A DNA stretch of 64,000 nucleotides from JBKCUI01 sp052161605 (GTDB taxonomy: Bacteria; Planctomycetota; Planctomycetia; Pirellulales; Pirellulaceae). Where the stretch lies: NCBI GenBank assembly GCA_052161605.1, contig CP197409.1; one strand, 5' to 3'. The notes under the pieces were generated by a model. The model saw nothing but the letters and a program-made list of their open reading frames with translations. It did no database searches and was not told the DNA's origin. Shown piece after piece: positions 17,301 to 24,441 of the stretch; positions within the stretch are counted from its first letter, which is position 1, and each line of letters opens with the position of its first letter. The position numbers and the translations under genes were made by a program.

Positions 17301-20225
17301 TAACATCGCCATGACGAGCGCGAAGACCGGCGCGCTCCACATCGTCCGATAGATAGAGACGATCCCACCCGGGCCTTCGAGCTCGGTATCGCTGGCCGTC
17401 TTCCACTCCAACATCCGAGCCCGCGTCCATCGCATTCGTACCATGGTGCGCGCAATAGCATCCCAGTTCACCCACGCTTCGTACGGGAGAAACGCAAGCG
17501 ACATGCCCGCTTGCTGCAAGCTATTACTCAAAGCGTTTCCGACATCACGATAATGGGCCCATACCGGCACATCGACTGCCTTGCGATAGGCAGAAAACAA
17601 TGACAACAAAACTGCGGGAATGAGCACGATCGCCAACACGAATCCAGTCCAAATCCAGGCGGGAGGCGTCGTCAACCAACCTAGTATCAGCAACAGCAAC
17701 AAACCACACGGCAGCAGACTCCTTCGAAGGTTATCGAGGATCTTCCAGCGGGAGAGCAGACTGAGGGGATTGCGCTCGCAGCGATTTTTGGGCCCCAATA
17801 TATAGGGGAGTCCCCACCCAGAAATCTGCCAGTCACCTCGCGTCCAACGGTGCCGTCGGCTGACATCGCTCAGGTAGCGATTGGGATAGCTTTCGTAGAC
17901 TTGAATGTCACTGACCAACCCGCAACGTGCGTAACAGCCCTCCAACAGGTCGTGGCTCAGAATCTGGTTCTCCAGGAAACGTTTCTCGGTCGTGGCGGCG
18001 AACGCATCCACGTCGTAGATCCCTTTGCCAATGAACGAGCCTTCGTGGAACAGGTCTTGATACACATCGGAGATAGCTCGCGTGTAGGGGTCCAGCCCTG
18101 GCTCTCCGCAGTTCAAACGCGCAAACCAGGACAGTCCCTCCCGTTCCATGGTTGTCGCGACACCTGGTTGCAAGATTCCATACCCGTGGGTAACGATGTT
18201 GCGGTGGGGATCCAGTCGGGCATGATTGAGCGGATGCGCCAACGTTCCAATTAGTTGCTGCGCGATGCCGCGAGGTAGCATCGTGTCGGTGTCCAGGGTG
18301 ATGACGTATTTCGCCCCTATCAGCAACGATGTATCTCCGACGATTTGAGAAAACGGTTCATGAGAACCACCGCGGAGGAGCGTGTTGAGGTCGCTGAGTT
18401 TGCCTCGCTTGCGCTCGTAACCCATCCAGGTTTTTTCCTGAGCATTCCATTGACGAGGTCGATGAAACAGAAAGAAAATCTCCCCCGCGCCGTTCGTGTA
18501 TTTGGCATTGAGCGATTCCACCCCCGCCATGGCTAGTTGCAATAGCGATTCGTCTTCGGGCAAATGTTGCTGCGGCGCATCGCGAAAATCGGTCAGCAAA
18601 CCGAAACTCAGGTTGTTGTCCCGATTAGCGAGATAGCGAACTTCGATTCCTTCGATCAGGTGAGCAATATTCTTTTCGCTGACGAGCATCGTTGGGATGA
18701 CGACTAGCGAGTGCAGCTCCGGTGGGATGCCTCGCGAGAAATCCAATCTTGGCAGACGATTCGGCGGGATGCACAACGTTACCAGCCAATTGATCAGTCC
18801 GATCCCAAGTTGGGTGGCACCGAGGAACAGAAGCCCCCCCAGCACCCAAATGGGCCAACCCGTTGCGGTCACCAAGCCGAGCGTGCCGGCAGTTGCTCCC
18901 AACGCAAAGAGGACCAGCGCAACCATATACCACACGAGCGGCGTTTTCCGACCGAAGCGAGAGAAATGGCTCGTAAGCGAACGGCGCATGCGTGTCGCTT
19001 GCTTGAGTTCTGATAATCCCTGGTCGATTAAGAAATAGCCGATGTGATTCGACCTATGTTCCGTATCGGGAGCCCCTCCGGCCCGTTCGGCCAACTGAAT
19101 CGCTTGACGGGCAACGGCTTGTTCGGTCAAAAGACTTCGTTTCGCGATGCGTTCTACGACGTGCCTGTATTGGTCGCGAGTGTCAAAGTCCATCTGGCTG
19201 TAGACCCCCGCCGGATCACCCAGCAAAGTCTGTTCGACGATGCTCAACGATTCCACAAAGGTTCGCCAGTCGATGGCATCCAGCTCCCGAAGGCTGATAA
19301 TGCTGTTGGCAATCGAGACTTGATCGACCGCCTGTTGCTGCCCCTCGGACTGAACACGCTGCTCGATGGTCTGCCCATCCTCTCCCAAACGCTGCTCGAT
19401 CCAAGTCAACGGGACCGACAGGGCTGGGCTTTGACCGCTCAATCGCCGAGTCATTTCTGCTACAAATGCATGGGAGAGTGGCGGATCCTGTTTGACCATT
19501 TCCGCTACGATCAGGATTTGCTTGGAGGGGGACAGTTCAGCACATTCGATAAACTGATCAGCCCATTGGCTGGCTCTGTTTCTATCCAAGGTGCCTTGTA
19601 CGATCCGGACCGCAACCCGTCTCAGGTTTTCGATCAACGCTTGGCGAATCATGATGGGGATGGCCCATAGTTCACCTAAATTCAAATGCGACCGCTGTTG
19701 ATAGGCAGTAACAAAACTTCGCAAGGATTCGTCGTCCACTCGGCCATCGACATGGGAGATCAATTCCAGCGCAAGATCGTAAACTCTTGGGTAATTCGCG
19801 GAGGGACCGTTCAGTAATCGTGGCAATCCTCGGCTGTACTGTTTGGGCAGGTGCCTACGGGTCGTACGAATCTGCTCTTCGATGACATGAAAGTTGTCCA
19901 GCAACCATTGCCCAGCAGGCGAGACCGGTCGCTTTTGAGCCACCACCTCCGTCACGACTTGGTATGCATGCAGTAGAACTCGTTCGTTATCGAACAACCG
20001 AGTCAGCAGACGATCGGGACCGGGGCGGTGATCGATCTCGTGCCAATCCGCAAGGGCATTGCCATGACGTGCCAACTGATTCAGACTAAATAGCTCCGAA
20101 CGCAGTGGCAAATCATCACCAAATTCTCGGAATAGACCATCCATTCCGATTCGAGCGATAAGGTGTTGCCTACTGCGACGAATCTTTTCCTTCAAAAACG
20201 GCCACTCAATCATCTTCCAATGCAA
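11397..20225 (-). CDS. Cyclic beta-1,2-glucan synthase (NdvB/Cgs-like giant)
   Basis: 2942-residue inner-membrane protein; Brucella Cgs and Rhizobium NdvB are about 2830-2870. These use UDP-glucose to start, elongate and cyclise beta-1,2-glucan. The glycosyltransferase-84 domain has the DTD motif near residue 645 (ITLDTDTMLPRG) and an RRHRWTRGDW motif. Membrane segments occur near 430-490, 840-880 and 970-1010. A glycoamylase-like domain (about 1375-1590; TIGYNVSERRRDAS, SESGYNM, AHHQGMSFL) follows, then two carbohydrate-binding blocks and a GH94 phosphorylase domain with its catalytic-region Asp in GCGDWNDGMN (about 2615). It is uninterrupted. Periplasmic osmoregulation or host interaction are roles known for homologues; use in a planctomycete is inference. 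Confidence 0.93.
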   Translation of the reverse strand: MHWKMIEWPFLKEKIRRSRQHLIARIGMDGLFREFGDDLPLRSELFSLNQLARHGNALADWHEIDHRPGPDRLLTRLFDNERVLLHAYQVVTEVVAQKRPVSPAGQWLLDNFHVIEEQIRTTRRHLPKQYSRGLPRLLNGPSANYPRVYDLALELISHVDGRVDDESLRSFVTAYQQRSHLNLGELWAIPIMIRQALIENLRRVAVRIVQGTLDRNRASQWADQFIECAELSPSKQILIVAEMVKQDPPLSHAFVAEMTRRLSGQSPALSVPLTWIEQRLGEDGQTIEQRVQSEGQQQAVDQVSIANSIISLRELDAIDWRTFVESLSIVEQTLLGDPAGVYSQMDFDTRDQYRHVVERIAKRSLLTEQAVARQAIQLAERAGGAPDTEHRSNHIGYFLIDQGLSELKQATRMRRSLTSHFSRFGRKTPLVWYMVALVLFALGATAGTLGLVTATGWPIWVLGGLLFLGATQLGIGLINWLVTLCIPPNRLPRLDFSRGIPPELHSLVVIPTMLVSEKNIAHLIEGIEVRYLANRDNNLSFGLLTDFRDAPQQHLPEDESLLQLAMAGVESLNAKYTNGAGEIFFLFHRPRQWNAQEKTWMGYERKRGKLSDLNTLLRGGSHEPFSQIVGDTSLLIGAKYVITLDTDTMLPRGIAQQLIGTLAHPLNHARLDPHRNIVTHGYGILQPGVATTMEREGLSWFARLNCGEPGLDPYTRAISDVYQDLFHEGSFIGKGIYDVDAFAATTEKRFLENQILSHDLLEGCYARCGLVSDIQVYESYPNRYLSDVSRRHRWTRGDWQISGWGLPYILGPKNRCERNPLSLLSRWKILDNLRRSLLPCGLLLLLILGWLTTPPAWIWTGFVLAIVLIPAVLLSLFSAYRKAVDVPVWAHYRDVGNALSNSLQQAGMSLAFLPYEAWVNWDAIARTMVRMRWTRARMLEWKTASDTELEGPGGIVSIYRTMWSAPVFALVMAMLLWLARPEALLSAAGLLVLWLLAPLIAWRISWPPRIKEAKLSPQQDLFLHQLSRKTWRFFTQFVGAEDNWLPPDNFQEEPVAAIAHRTSPTNIGVSLLANLVAADFGYISMGRLVERTRDALTTMGQLERFHGHFLNWYDTRTLQPLLPRYVSSVDSGNLAGYLLTLRAGLRELPARPVIGAELWTSLSIMRQIVEDSLEHPQQAKRTSAIDPSIWQKLWEQLPQASRLNGDFLSLKATRDLLQSLCTRFAELSIGPFQRDEPELTTWFRDLKEQCTDHLSDLLSLAPWLADPSRLDWQKNGLLLNDQQLVKLQALLAEMDMSRSLQDVANAERYLMMIDTLTQECCSEKGSDAAKIQAWFKALRETVCSGADVAKQRIREVESLVMQCGEFATMEYDFLYDRSRRLLTIGYNVSERRRDASFYDLLASEARLGSFVAIAQGQLEQEHWFALGRLLTTANGQPALLSWSGSMFEYLMPLLVMPTYKDTLLDQTYAAVIDRHREYGRQRGVPWGISESGYNMTDAQLIYQYRAFGVPGLGFKRGLVDDLVIAPYASVMALMVAPQHACENLQRMARDGYFGRYGFYEAIDYTRSRVPRGQTHAVVRSYMAHHQGMSFLSLAHLLLNRPMQQRFRSDPQFRATELLLQERVPKAAPFYPHSAEVTGEGQFTDEPEALLRVFKTPHTPTPEVHLLSNGRYHVMVTNAGGGYSSWQGLAVTRWREDTTRDNLGMFCYVRDVESNTIWSTTYQPTRRGTKTYEAVFSQARAEYRRRDHDIAIHTEIAVSPEDDIEIRRSAITNHSSVARTIELTSYGEVVLATPAADATHPAFSNLFVQTEILDSHQAILCTRRPRSSQEQPPWMLHLVAVVNAKTGETSYETDRLKFIGRCSNPSAPVAMHSSGKLSNSAGSVLDPIVAIRIELTLLPDETVSVDFVTGMANTRDTAVELINKYRDRHLADRVFDMAWTHGQVVLRQLNASEADAQLFGRLASFVVYASHGLRSEAAILKRNRRGQSGLWGHGISGDSPIVLLRIGNVENIHLVRQLVQAHAWWRIKGLEVDLVIWNEGPEGYRQELQELIVGLASAGSEARTMDHPGGIFVRRSEQMSEEDRVLLQTVARVIIDDRAGSLAKQLERRYSSDLKIPELVPRPHRIAPHSPSAPPRSDLVFDNGTGGFTADGREYVIRTGTEQVTPAPWVNVIANSSFGTVISESGSAYSWSENAHEFRLTPWYNDPVGDLSGEAFYLRDEESGEFWSPTPLPVRGDQPYVTRHGFGYSVFETTQHGIESELWIYVAVDAPIKFAVLKVRNRSGRLRRLSATAYCEWALGEMRSKGMMHVVTEVDPQCGALLAQNPYSIEFPGRIGFLDMADPARTLTGDRTEFLGRNGDLGQPAAMRRKRLSGKVGAGLDPCGAIQTPFDLPDGRQHEVVFMLGAGHDIEEVQRLVNRYRGAEPARRALEEVWSTWNQTLGAVQIETPDPAVNVLGNGWLLYQTLSCRYWARSGYYQSGGAYGFRDQLQDVAALVHTQPQRIREHLLRAAARQFVEGDVQHWWHPPLGRGVRTHFSDDFLWLPLVTCLYVKATGDTGVLEERIPFLEGRPLQSGEEAYYDLPTTSSESGTLYEHGVRAITNGLSFGVHGLPLIGCGDWNDGMNLVGQHGQGESVWLAFFLHENLQQFAALAHGRGDDLFATRCESEAAQLRANIEQHAWDGQWYRRAYFDNGQPLGSASNSECQIDSIAQSWSVLSGAGDPERARQAMEAVDQRLVRRDSSLIQLFDPPFDKSDQDPGYIRGYVPGVRENGGQYTHAAIWTVMAFAKLGDTHRAWELFSMINPIHHGTTPAQVQTYKVEPYVVAADVYAVPPHTGRGGWTWYTGSASWMYRLLIESLLGLHLEVDRLRFTPCLPADWKSLKIHYRYRETRYHITVLQPEPGGIVKRITVDGIEQQGDVLRLTDDGQDHQVEVELTREAGDAA

Positions 20226-20301
20226 TCGTCTCGCGGGAAACCGCTCGCTATAAATAATTCGTTATCAGGTGGGTCGACGCATAAGCATCCTTCGTGTTTC
20301 T

Positions 20302-20475
20302 TTAGATTCGCCCCCGCCCAAGCCTACCTCCGAAGAGAAAGGAGAGCACCGCGAGAATGAGGAAGACAACAAACAGAATCTTGGCAACTCCGACAAAGGA
20401 ACCGGCGATTCCCCCGAAGCCCAACACGGCTGCAATTAAAGCGATGACCAAACACACAATAGCTAGCTGTAACAT
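20302..20475 (-). CDS. DUF1328 small membrane protein
   Basis: 57-residue two-helix membrane protein, too short for common gene-length cut-offs. The translation begins MLQLAIVCLVIALIAAV, continues with GFGGIAGSFVGVAKILF and ends in a hydrophobic helix plus FGGRLGRGRI. This matches the DUF1328/YtjA family throughout. The start is ATG at 20475 with an AAGAAGAG-type site upstream on the minus strand; the stop is TAA at 20302. It lies 55 bases downstream of the SPFH gene on the same strand, so they may share a transcript. DUF1328 genes often accompany general stress genes; the molecular role is unknown. Confidence 0.85.
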   Translation of the reverse strand: MLQLAIVCLVIALIAAVLGFGGIAGSFVGVAKILFVVFLILAVLSFLFGGRLGRGRI

Positions 20476-20530
20476 GATAAAACTCTTCTTTTCTTGAAAT
20501 GGTAAAACATCTTGTCCACAGAGATTCTTC

Positions 20531-21520
20531 TTACGAATGGTCTCTCGATAGCGCGTACATGGTCTCGGGTTGCTCGTTGCGATCGCGAGGCGTTTGTATA
20601 TCAGTAACTTGGTTGGCTTCGATCATTGCATTTCGAATCTGTTCCGTTAGGTTGGAAAGATTTCCGGGACTGTGCGGAATAAAGATGGCGTTCGTTCTCG
20701 AAGAAGCACCAATATCCTTCATCGTGTCGAAATATTGTGTCATGAGCACTAGATTCATGACATCTTTGGCCGTAGTGCCTGGTACCGACCTTTGGAATTC
20801 GTCGACCGAATCTCGCAATCCCGCGACTATGGCTTGCCGCTGCTCCGCAATTCCGCGTCCTTGCAAGGCTTTGCTTTGGGCATCTCCTTCAGCTGACTTC
20901 ACTTTGATGATACGCTCTGCTTCCCCTTTTTCGGTAGCCGCGACACGCATTCGCTGCGCTGCGTTAATCTCGTTCATCGACTGCTTTACTTTAGCATCTG
21001 GGTCGATATCGGTGACGAGCGCTTTGAGGATCCCATAGCCAAAGCCTTCCATGACCTGCTCCAATTCGGATTTGACGATATTGGCAATATCATCTTTCTT
21101 CTCGAAGACATCATCGAGCTTGATTTTGGGAACTTGAGCTCGCACGACGTCAAAGACATACGAGGTAATCTGACGCTGAGCGTTATCCAGTTTATAGAAC
21201 GCGTCATAAGCCTTTTCGGGCAGGACGAAAAACTGGACCGCAACAATCAATTGAACGAATACATTATCCTCCGTTTTAGTCTCTATTTTCACATCCAGTT
21301 GCTGTACGCGAAGATTGATGCGGGCGACCACGCGGTCGATAAAGGGGATTTTAAGATTTAGTCCAGGTCCGGCTTCACGCTGGAATTTCCCAAAGCGCTG
21401 CACGATGGCTACCGTTCGTTGCTGCACCATAAAAAACGTATTCGCCAACAACACGATGACGACGAAGGCCACAATGACGACTATGCCGTATGGAAACCAT
21501 CCATAATTGAGTTCGTTCAT
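20531..21520 (-). CDS. SPFH/band 7 (stomatin-like) membrane protein
   Basis: 329 residues: an N-terminal membrane helix (GIVVIVAFVVIVLLANTFF), an SPFH domain (about 33-200; QRTVAIVQRFGKF, AGPGLNLKIPFID) and an Ala/Glu-rich coiled coil (INAAQRMRVAATEKGEAERI). Stomatin/paraslipin-type proteins form oligomeric membrane microdomain scaffolds. No NfeD partner is beside it; instead a DUF1328 gene follows. The start ATG at 21520 begins MNELNYGWFP, with a GAAAGAGT site upstream. The 304 bases to the next gene (21521-21824) show no other supported feature. Confidence 0.9.
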   Translation of the reverse strand: MNELNYGWFPYGIVVIVAFVVIVLLANTFFMVQQRTVAIVQRFGKFQREAGPGLNLKIPFIDRVVARINLRVQQLDVKIETKTEDNVFVQLIVAVQFFVLPEKAYDAFYKLDNAQRQITSYVFDVVRAQVPKIKLDDVFEKKDDIANIVKSELEQVMEGFGYGILKALVTDIDPDAKVKQSMNEINAAQRMRVAATEKGEAERIIKVKSAEGDAQSKALQGRGIAEQRQAIVAGLRDSVDEFQRSVPGTTAKDVMNLVLMTQYFDTMKDIGASSRTNAIFIPHSPGNLSNLTEQIRNAMIEANQVTDIQTPRDRNEQPETMYALSRDHS

Positions 21521-21824
21521 GGTTGAGACTCTTTCTATTTTCTTTTTGTGTATCCGAGCAAAACGTCCTGGGGATCGATGAACCGAGTCATCTTCTTGCC
21601 AAACGTGACCAGCATGAAACGGCTGGTGGTAAAAAATATCGATGTGCCAAAAGACCCGTAGGCTTCCTGGCGAGCTGGGATTGCGAACAAGTCGGTTTAC
21701 TCGCTCACTAGCCCCCTGGCAAGCGCGAGGTTACTCTTGAATTAGTCTACCGATTGGTTGCTGATACCCGTGGACGTTTAGGCTGATCGCTCGCATTCGC
21801 GCCTATTGCTGCGCTCCCATTGGA

Positions 21825-23384
21825 TTACCTTGGATCGCTTCCTACGAGATCGTGTTTTCGACTTGGAAGTGTTGCAAGTTCCGCTGCTGGAAGTTGTAAG
21901 CTTTGCGGAAGTGGCATTAGGGCGAAACCGTAGGTTTGCTGTCGGAGACGAAGGTAATCGTCCGCGCTGTCCAGCCGTACCCGACGAATCCCACCGGACA
22001 TGGGATGACGTCGACGCGAGGCACAGTAACGACTGAAAAGCGACATCGCCAGGCTACCCACGGAACGACTTAGCAATCCCTTTTTGCGGAACCGAGTTTC
22101 GTCTCTGACATTCTGCAGTGAATGTCCTAGGGAAAAAAATTGACGGTAACAATCAAACAGAAGGTGTGACAACTGCTTCCGGGTGAAGTTGGGGTGTCTC
22201 CAAGTGAGGCAGGTCGTATCGAAACGGTCGAGGTTTCTCTCAGTGATCATGTCCCGAGCCAGAAAGTCGTCGTACTGTTCGGTTCCTGGGATAGGACAGA
22301 GGATATAAAAGGATGCCCAGGTGGGAGATAATTCACGGAGTATCGCCAGATGCTCCATCACATCCCTCTCTGAGTCTTGAGGGAAGCCAATAATATTCGA
22401 AAAATGGGAACTGATCCCGTGTGTCCGACAAAGCCGGACAATGTCGCGATACGTCTCCGGACGATTTTGTCCTTTGTGGGCTGCCAACAGCGTCTGTCGA
22501 TTGAACGACTCGGCCCCCACAAACATTTGAAAACAACCCGCTTTAGCCAACAGTTCGACAAGATGTTCCTGTCTGGCGATTTGCGTATCACACTGGACGA
22601 AAAAATTCAGATCGAGTTTCTCATCGATCATTGATGTCAGCAACAATTCCGCATCAGGGTATTTGTTGAAATTGTCCGACGTAAACATGATGGTACGAAT
22701 CCCAGCAGCCTTAGCTTCGCGAAGGCTAGCCAGCGTCGTGGAAATGCTCTGACTGCGAATCTTGCGTCCTGCGATCTTGATCACGGAACAGAAATTACAT
22801 AGAAAGGGGCATCCACGCGCTGGATAGAGCCCGAGCATGGGAACGACATAACGTTTCAGATCTTCTCGGGACGGGGGAATAATCACTGGCGAGTCGAGTT
22901 CCTTTTGCCAACGTTGCTCCCGCCCGTAAACCGATTGCAACTCTCCGGCAACTGCATCGCGCAGAATCTGAGTCCAAATGAGCTCCGCTTCGGCTAATGC
23001 AAAACTGATCCCACAACCATGCAACGGTGATGTGTCACAGGTCATAACGTGCGGTCCACCAATTACCACCATGCATCCCTGGGAACGAGCCAAGGCCGCT
23101 AAATCCAGGGCGCGATGGAACTGGTGGCTCTGAACGCCAACCAAGGCCAGTAAGGTCCGCCCACCCTTTGCTGGTCGGAGCAGGGAGAGATATCGCAGGT
23201 CGGTGTGGACGTACTCATCAATCGTATGAACATCGATCGAAGTGTCGTCCACCATCGTTGGTGTGATACTCCGAACATAGGGAACGGTGCTGTTGGGCAT
23301 AAATCCACGATGAAAACGCTCTACGACCCCATCAACGGCATACTTGCTGGGCTTGAGAATGATAACTTGCAGCGATTGCGACAT
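21825..23384 (-). CDS. B12-binding-domain radical SAM protein
   Basis: 519 residues from ATG 23384 (MSQSLQVIIL). An N-terminal cobalamin-binding-like region (about 1-150; VVIGGPHVMTCDTSP) precedes a radical SAM core with the 4Fe-4S motif C192-x3-C196-x2-C199 in RGCPFLCNFCS. Further radical SAM features are TIMFTSDNFNK, FVGAESFN and HFSNIIGFPQDS. Such proteins perform radical methylations or rearrangements; the substrate is unknown. A longer TTG-initiated frame to 23435 would run through a terminator hairpin and is unlikely. The start is preceded by that hairpin and a structured leader (23405-23555), suggesting controlled expression. Confidence 0.87.
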   Translation of the reverse strand: MSQSLQVIILKPSKYAVDGVVERFHRGFMPNSTVPYVRSITPTMVDDTSIDVHTIDEYVHTDLRYLSLLRPAKGGRTLLALVGVQSHQFHRALDLAALARSQGCMVVIGGPHVMTCDTSPLHGCGISFALAEAELIWTQILRDAVAGELQSVYGREQRWQKELDSPVIIPPSREDLKRYVVPMLGLYPARGCPFLCNFCSVIKIAGRKIRSQSISTTLASLREAKAAGIRTIMFTSDNFNKYPDAELLLTSMIDEKLDLNFFVQCDTQIARQEHLVELLAKAGCFQMFVGAESFNRQTLLAAHKGQNRPETYRDIVRLCRTHGISSHFSNIIGFPQDSERDVMEHLAILRELSPTWASFYILCPIPGTEQYDDFLARDMITERNLDRFDTTCLTWRHPNFTRKQLSHLLFDCYRQFFSLGHSLQNVRDETRFRKKGLLSRSVGSLAMSLFSRYCASRRRHPMSGGIRRVRLDSADDYLRLRQQTYGFALMPLPQSLQLPAAELATLPSRKHDLVGSDPR

Positions 23385-23404
23385 CGGAACACCATGGAAT
23401 GGAA

Positions 23405-23555
23405 ACAAAAAAAGCCGACGTAGAAGAATGCCCAAAGGCTTTCTGCTACGCCGGCTTACTATACAACTCGCCTCCCGCTTAGGGGCTGCGATTCATTAAG
23501 TCATCCTAGCGGGCAGGTCTAGACATCATCGCTGATGCGTCTCCCGCCAACTGTC
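23405..23555 (-). ncRNA. Candidate structured leader or small RNA upstream of radical SAM gene
   Basis: Predicted ~150-base transcript between a strong promoter (23562-23590) and an intrinsic terminator (23407-23457), both on the minus strand. Visible structure: a hairpin CATCA-TCGC-TGATG (23524-23537), and two mutually exclusive pairings for the segment 23509-23513, either with 23543-23547 (GCGGG/CCCGC, five pairs) or with 23474-23483 (CCCGCTTAGG against CCTAGCGGG, one bulge). Alternative pairing before a terminator is the layout of riboswitches and attenuators. I do not recognise it as a known RNA family. It may equally be a free small RNA. Confidence 0.5.
23407..23457 (-). terminator. Intrinsic terminator hairpin just upstream of the radical SAM start
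   Basis: Read on the minus strand, a long hairpin (23412-23457) pairs 6+5+4+3 bases (AAGCCG with CGGCTT, CGTAG with CTACG, AGAA with TTCT, GCC with GGC) with single mismatches and a CAAA loop, and is followed by a seven-T run (A-run 23407-23413 on the plus strand). This is a textbook rho-independent terminator. It ends about 20 bases before the radical SAM ATG and no other minus-strand gene lies upstream, so it ends a small RNA or acts as a leader attenuator. Confidence 0.8.
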
Positions 23556-23561
23556 ATTTCG

Positions 23562-23590
23562 ATTATTCGCAACCCGGGGCCAAGCGTCAA
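23562..23590 (-). promoter_or_regulatory. Sigma-70-type promoter for the minus-strand leader RNA
   Basis: On the minus strand, TTGACG (23585-23590, five of six matches to TTGACA), a 17-base spacer and AATAAT (23562-23567, five of six matches to TATAAT). The predicted start is near 23555. Planctomycete housekeeping promoters are not well defined, so the match is to the general consensus. Confidence 0.55.
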
Positions 23591-23704
23591 GGGGCTTCGA
23601 ATAAATTGACCGTGCTATGATGCCCACAAGAACTCCAGTGTTTGCCTATCAGTTTACCATCTGCCGCTATGCTACAACGTAAAAGGAATTGCGATTAGTA
23701 ATTC

Positions 23705-23733
23705 TTGACTCCAGGCAAGCAACGGCATAATAT
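23705..23733 (+). promoter_or_regulatory. Sigma-70-type promoter candidate, plus strand
   Basis: TTGACT (23705-23710), 17 bases, TAATAT (23728-23733); the overlapping CATAAT at 23726-23731 would give a closer -10 but a 15-base spacer. The predicted start is near 23740. It diverges from the minus-strand promoter at 23562-23590, and the RNA it would produce ends at the terminator at 23853-23904. Confidence 0.4.
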
Positions 23734-23739
23734 CCCTAT

Positions 23740-23904
23740 GGCGTGCAGATGAGCTTTCGCGACGCGAAAGAGCATATGGCAGCATGAGCGTTATTGGAAA
23801 ACTAGTGTAGCAGCGGGCCGGTCCTTTCCGAGCTTCTGTGATAAGAGTTAGCCGACTCGGTGTGTTCCTCGAATATCGATGAGCAGACCGGGTCGTTTTT
23901 TTTT
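23740..23904 (+). ncRNA. Candidate structured leader or small RNA, plus strand
   Basis: Predicted ~165-base transcript from the promoter at 23705-23733 to the T-run ending at 23904. It starts with a near-perfect 17-base palindrome CTTTCGCG-A-CGCGAAAG (23754-23770) and ends in a terminator. No open frame of note lies in it. It could be a small RNA or a leader controlling the lipoprotein gene at 23980. It does not resemble 6S RNA, tmRNA, SRP RNA or RNase P as far as I can tell by eye. Confidence 0.4.
23853..23904 (+). terminator. Intrinsic terminator, plus strand
   Basis: CGACTCGG (23853-23860) pairs with CCGGGTCG (23888-23895) over eight bases including one G-U pair, enclosing a 27-base loop with a small CTC/GAG stem, followed at once by nine T residues (23896-23904). 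It lies 75 bases before the lipoprotein start, so it ends an upstream small transcript or attenuates that gene. Confidence 0.65.
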
Positions 23905-23979
23905 GTACAGTCGAATCGCGTTGGTCTCGTGCGTTGCGAGTTGCCATCGGAGTCGAATTTTTAGAGAAGAGTAGAAACC

Positions 23980-24441
23980 ATGAAGTATGTAGTGATTGGT
24001 ATGATGTTATTCGTGCCTGTTTTAGCAATTAGTTGCACCCGGGCGCCCACCGAGACTTCGAAAACAGGAGCGAACCAAGGTCAGGAGCGAACGGTAGCTA
24101 AAGTTCCGGTTAGTGGTGTAGCTGACCAAACGTTCAGTCTTAGCGTCCCGTTCGATACAGTCACCGTCATCCAGGGAGGACAAACGCCCATCAAGATTGG
24201 TATCAATCGAGGTCCAAACTTTGGAGAAGACGTTACATTGAAGGTGTCGAATCTACCTTCGGGCGTGACCATGGAAAAAGAAACTTCCATGATTGCCAAA
24301 GGCGATAACGATGCGTCGCTGAAGCTGATCGCCACCAAAGAGGCCGCGCTGGGTGACTTTACTATCAAGGTGACTGGTCAAACCAGTAGCAGCAGCGCCG
24401 ATTTTTCTGAAGAGATCAAAATCAAGGTAACCCAAGAGTAA
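23980..24441 (+). CDS. Small lipoprotein of unknown function
   Basis: 153 residues with a lipoprotein signal (MKYVVIGMMLFVPVLAISC, acylated Cys19). The mature part is a single beta-rich domain (FSLSVPFDTVTVIQGGQTP, VTLKVSNLPSGVTMEK, GDFTIKVTGQTSSS) that looks like an immunoglobulin-like fold of the kind found in periplasmic or outer-membrane proteins of planctomycetes. AGAGAAGAG upstream provides a ribosome binding site. It is preceded by a structured region with a terminator. No catalytic residues are visible and I do not recognise a named family. Confidence 0.72.
   Translation: MKYVVIGMMLFVPVLAISCTRAPTETSKTGANQGQERTVAKVPVSGVADQTFSLSVPFDTVTVIQGGQTPIKIGINRGPNFGEDVTLKVSNLPSGVTMEKETSMIAKGDNDASLKLIATKEAALGDFTIKVTGQTSSSSADFSEEIKIKVTQE

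Noticed and set aside
19044..19670. Plus-strand frame (208 residues)
   Set aside because: It lies inside the cyclic glucan synthase gene on the other strand; no recognisable protein.
23384..23435. N-terminal extension of the radical SAM protein from TTG 23435
   Set aside because: It would translate the terminator hairpin; the domain starts at MSQSLQVIIL.
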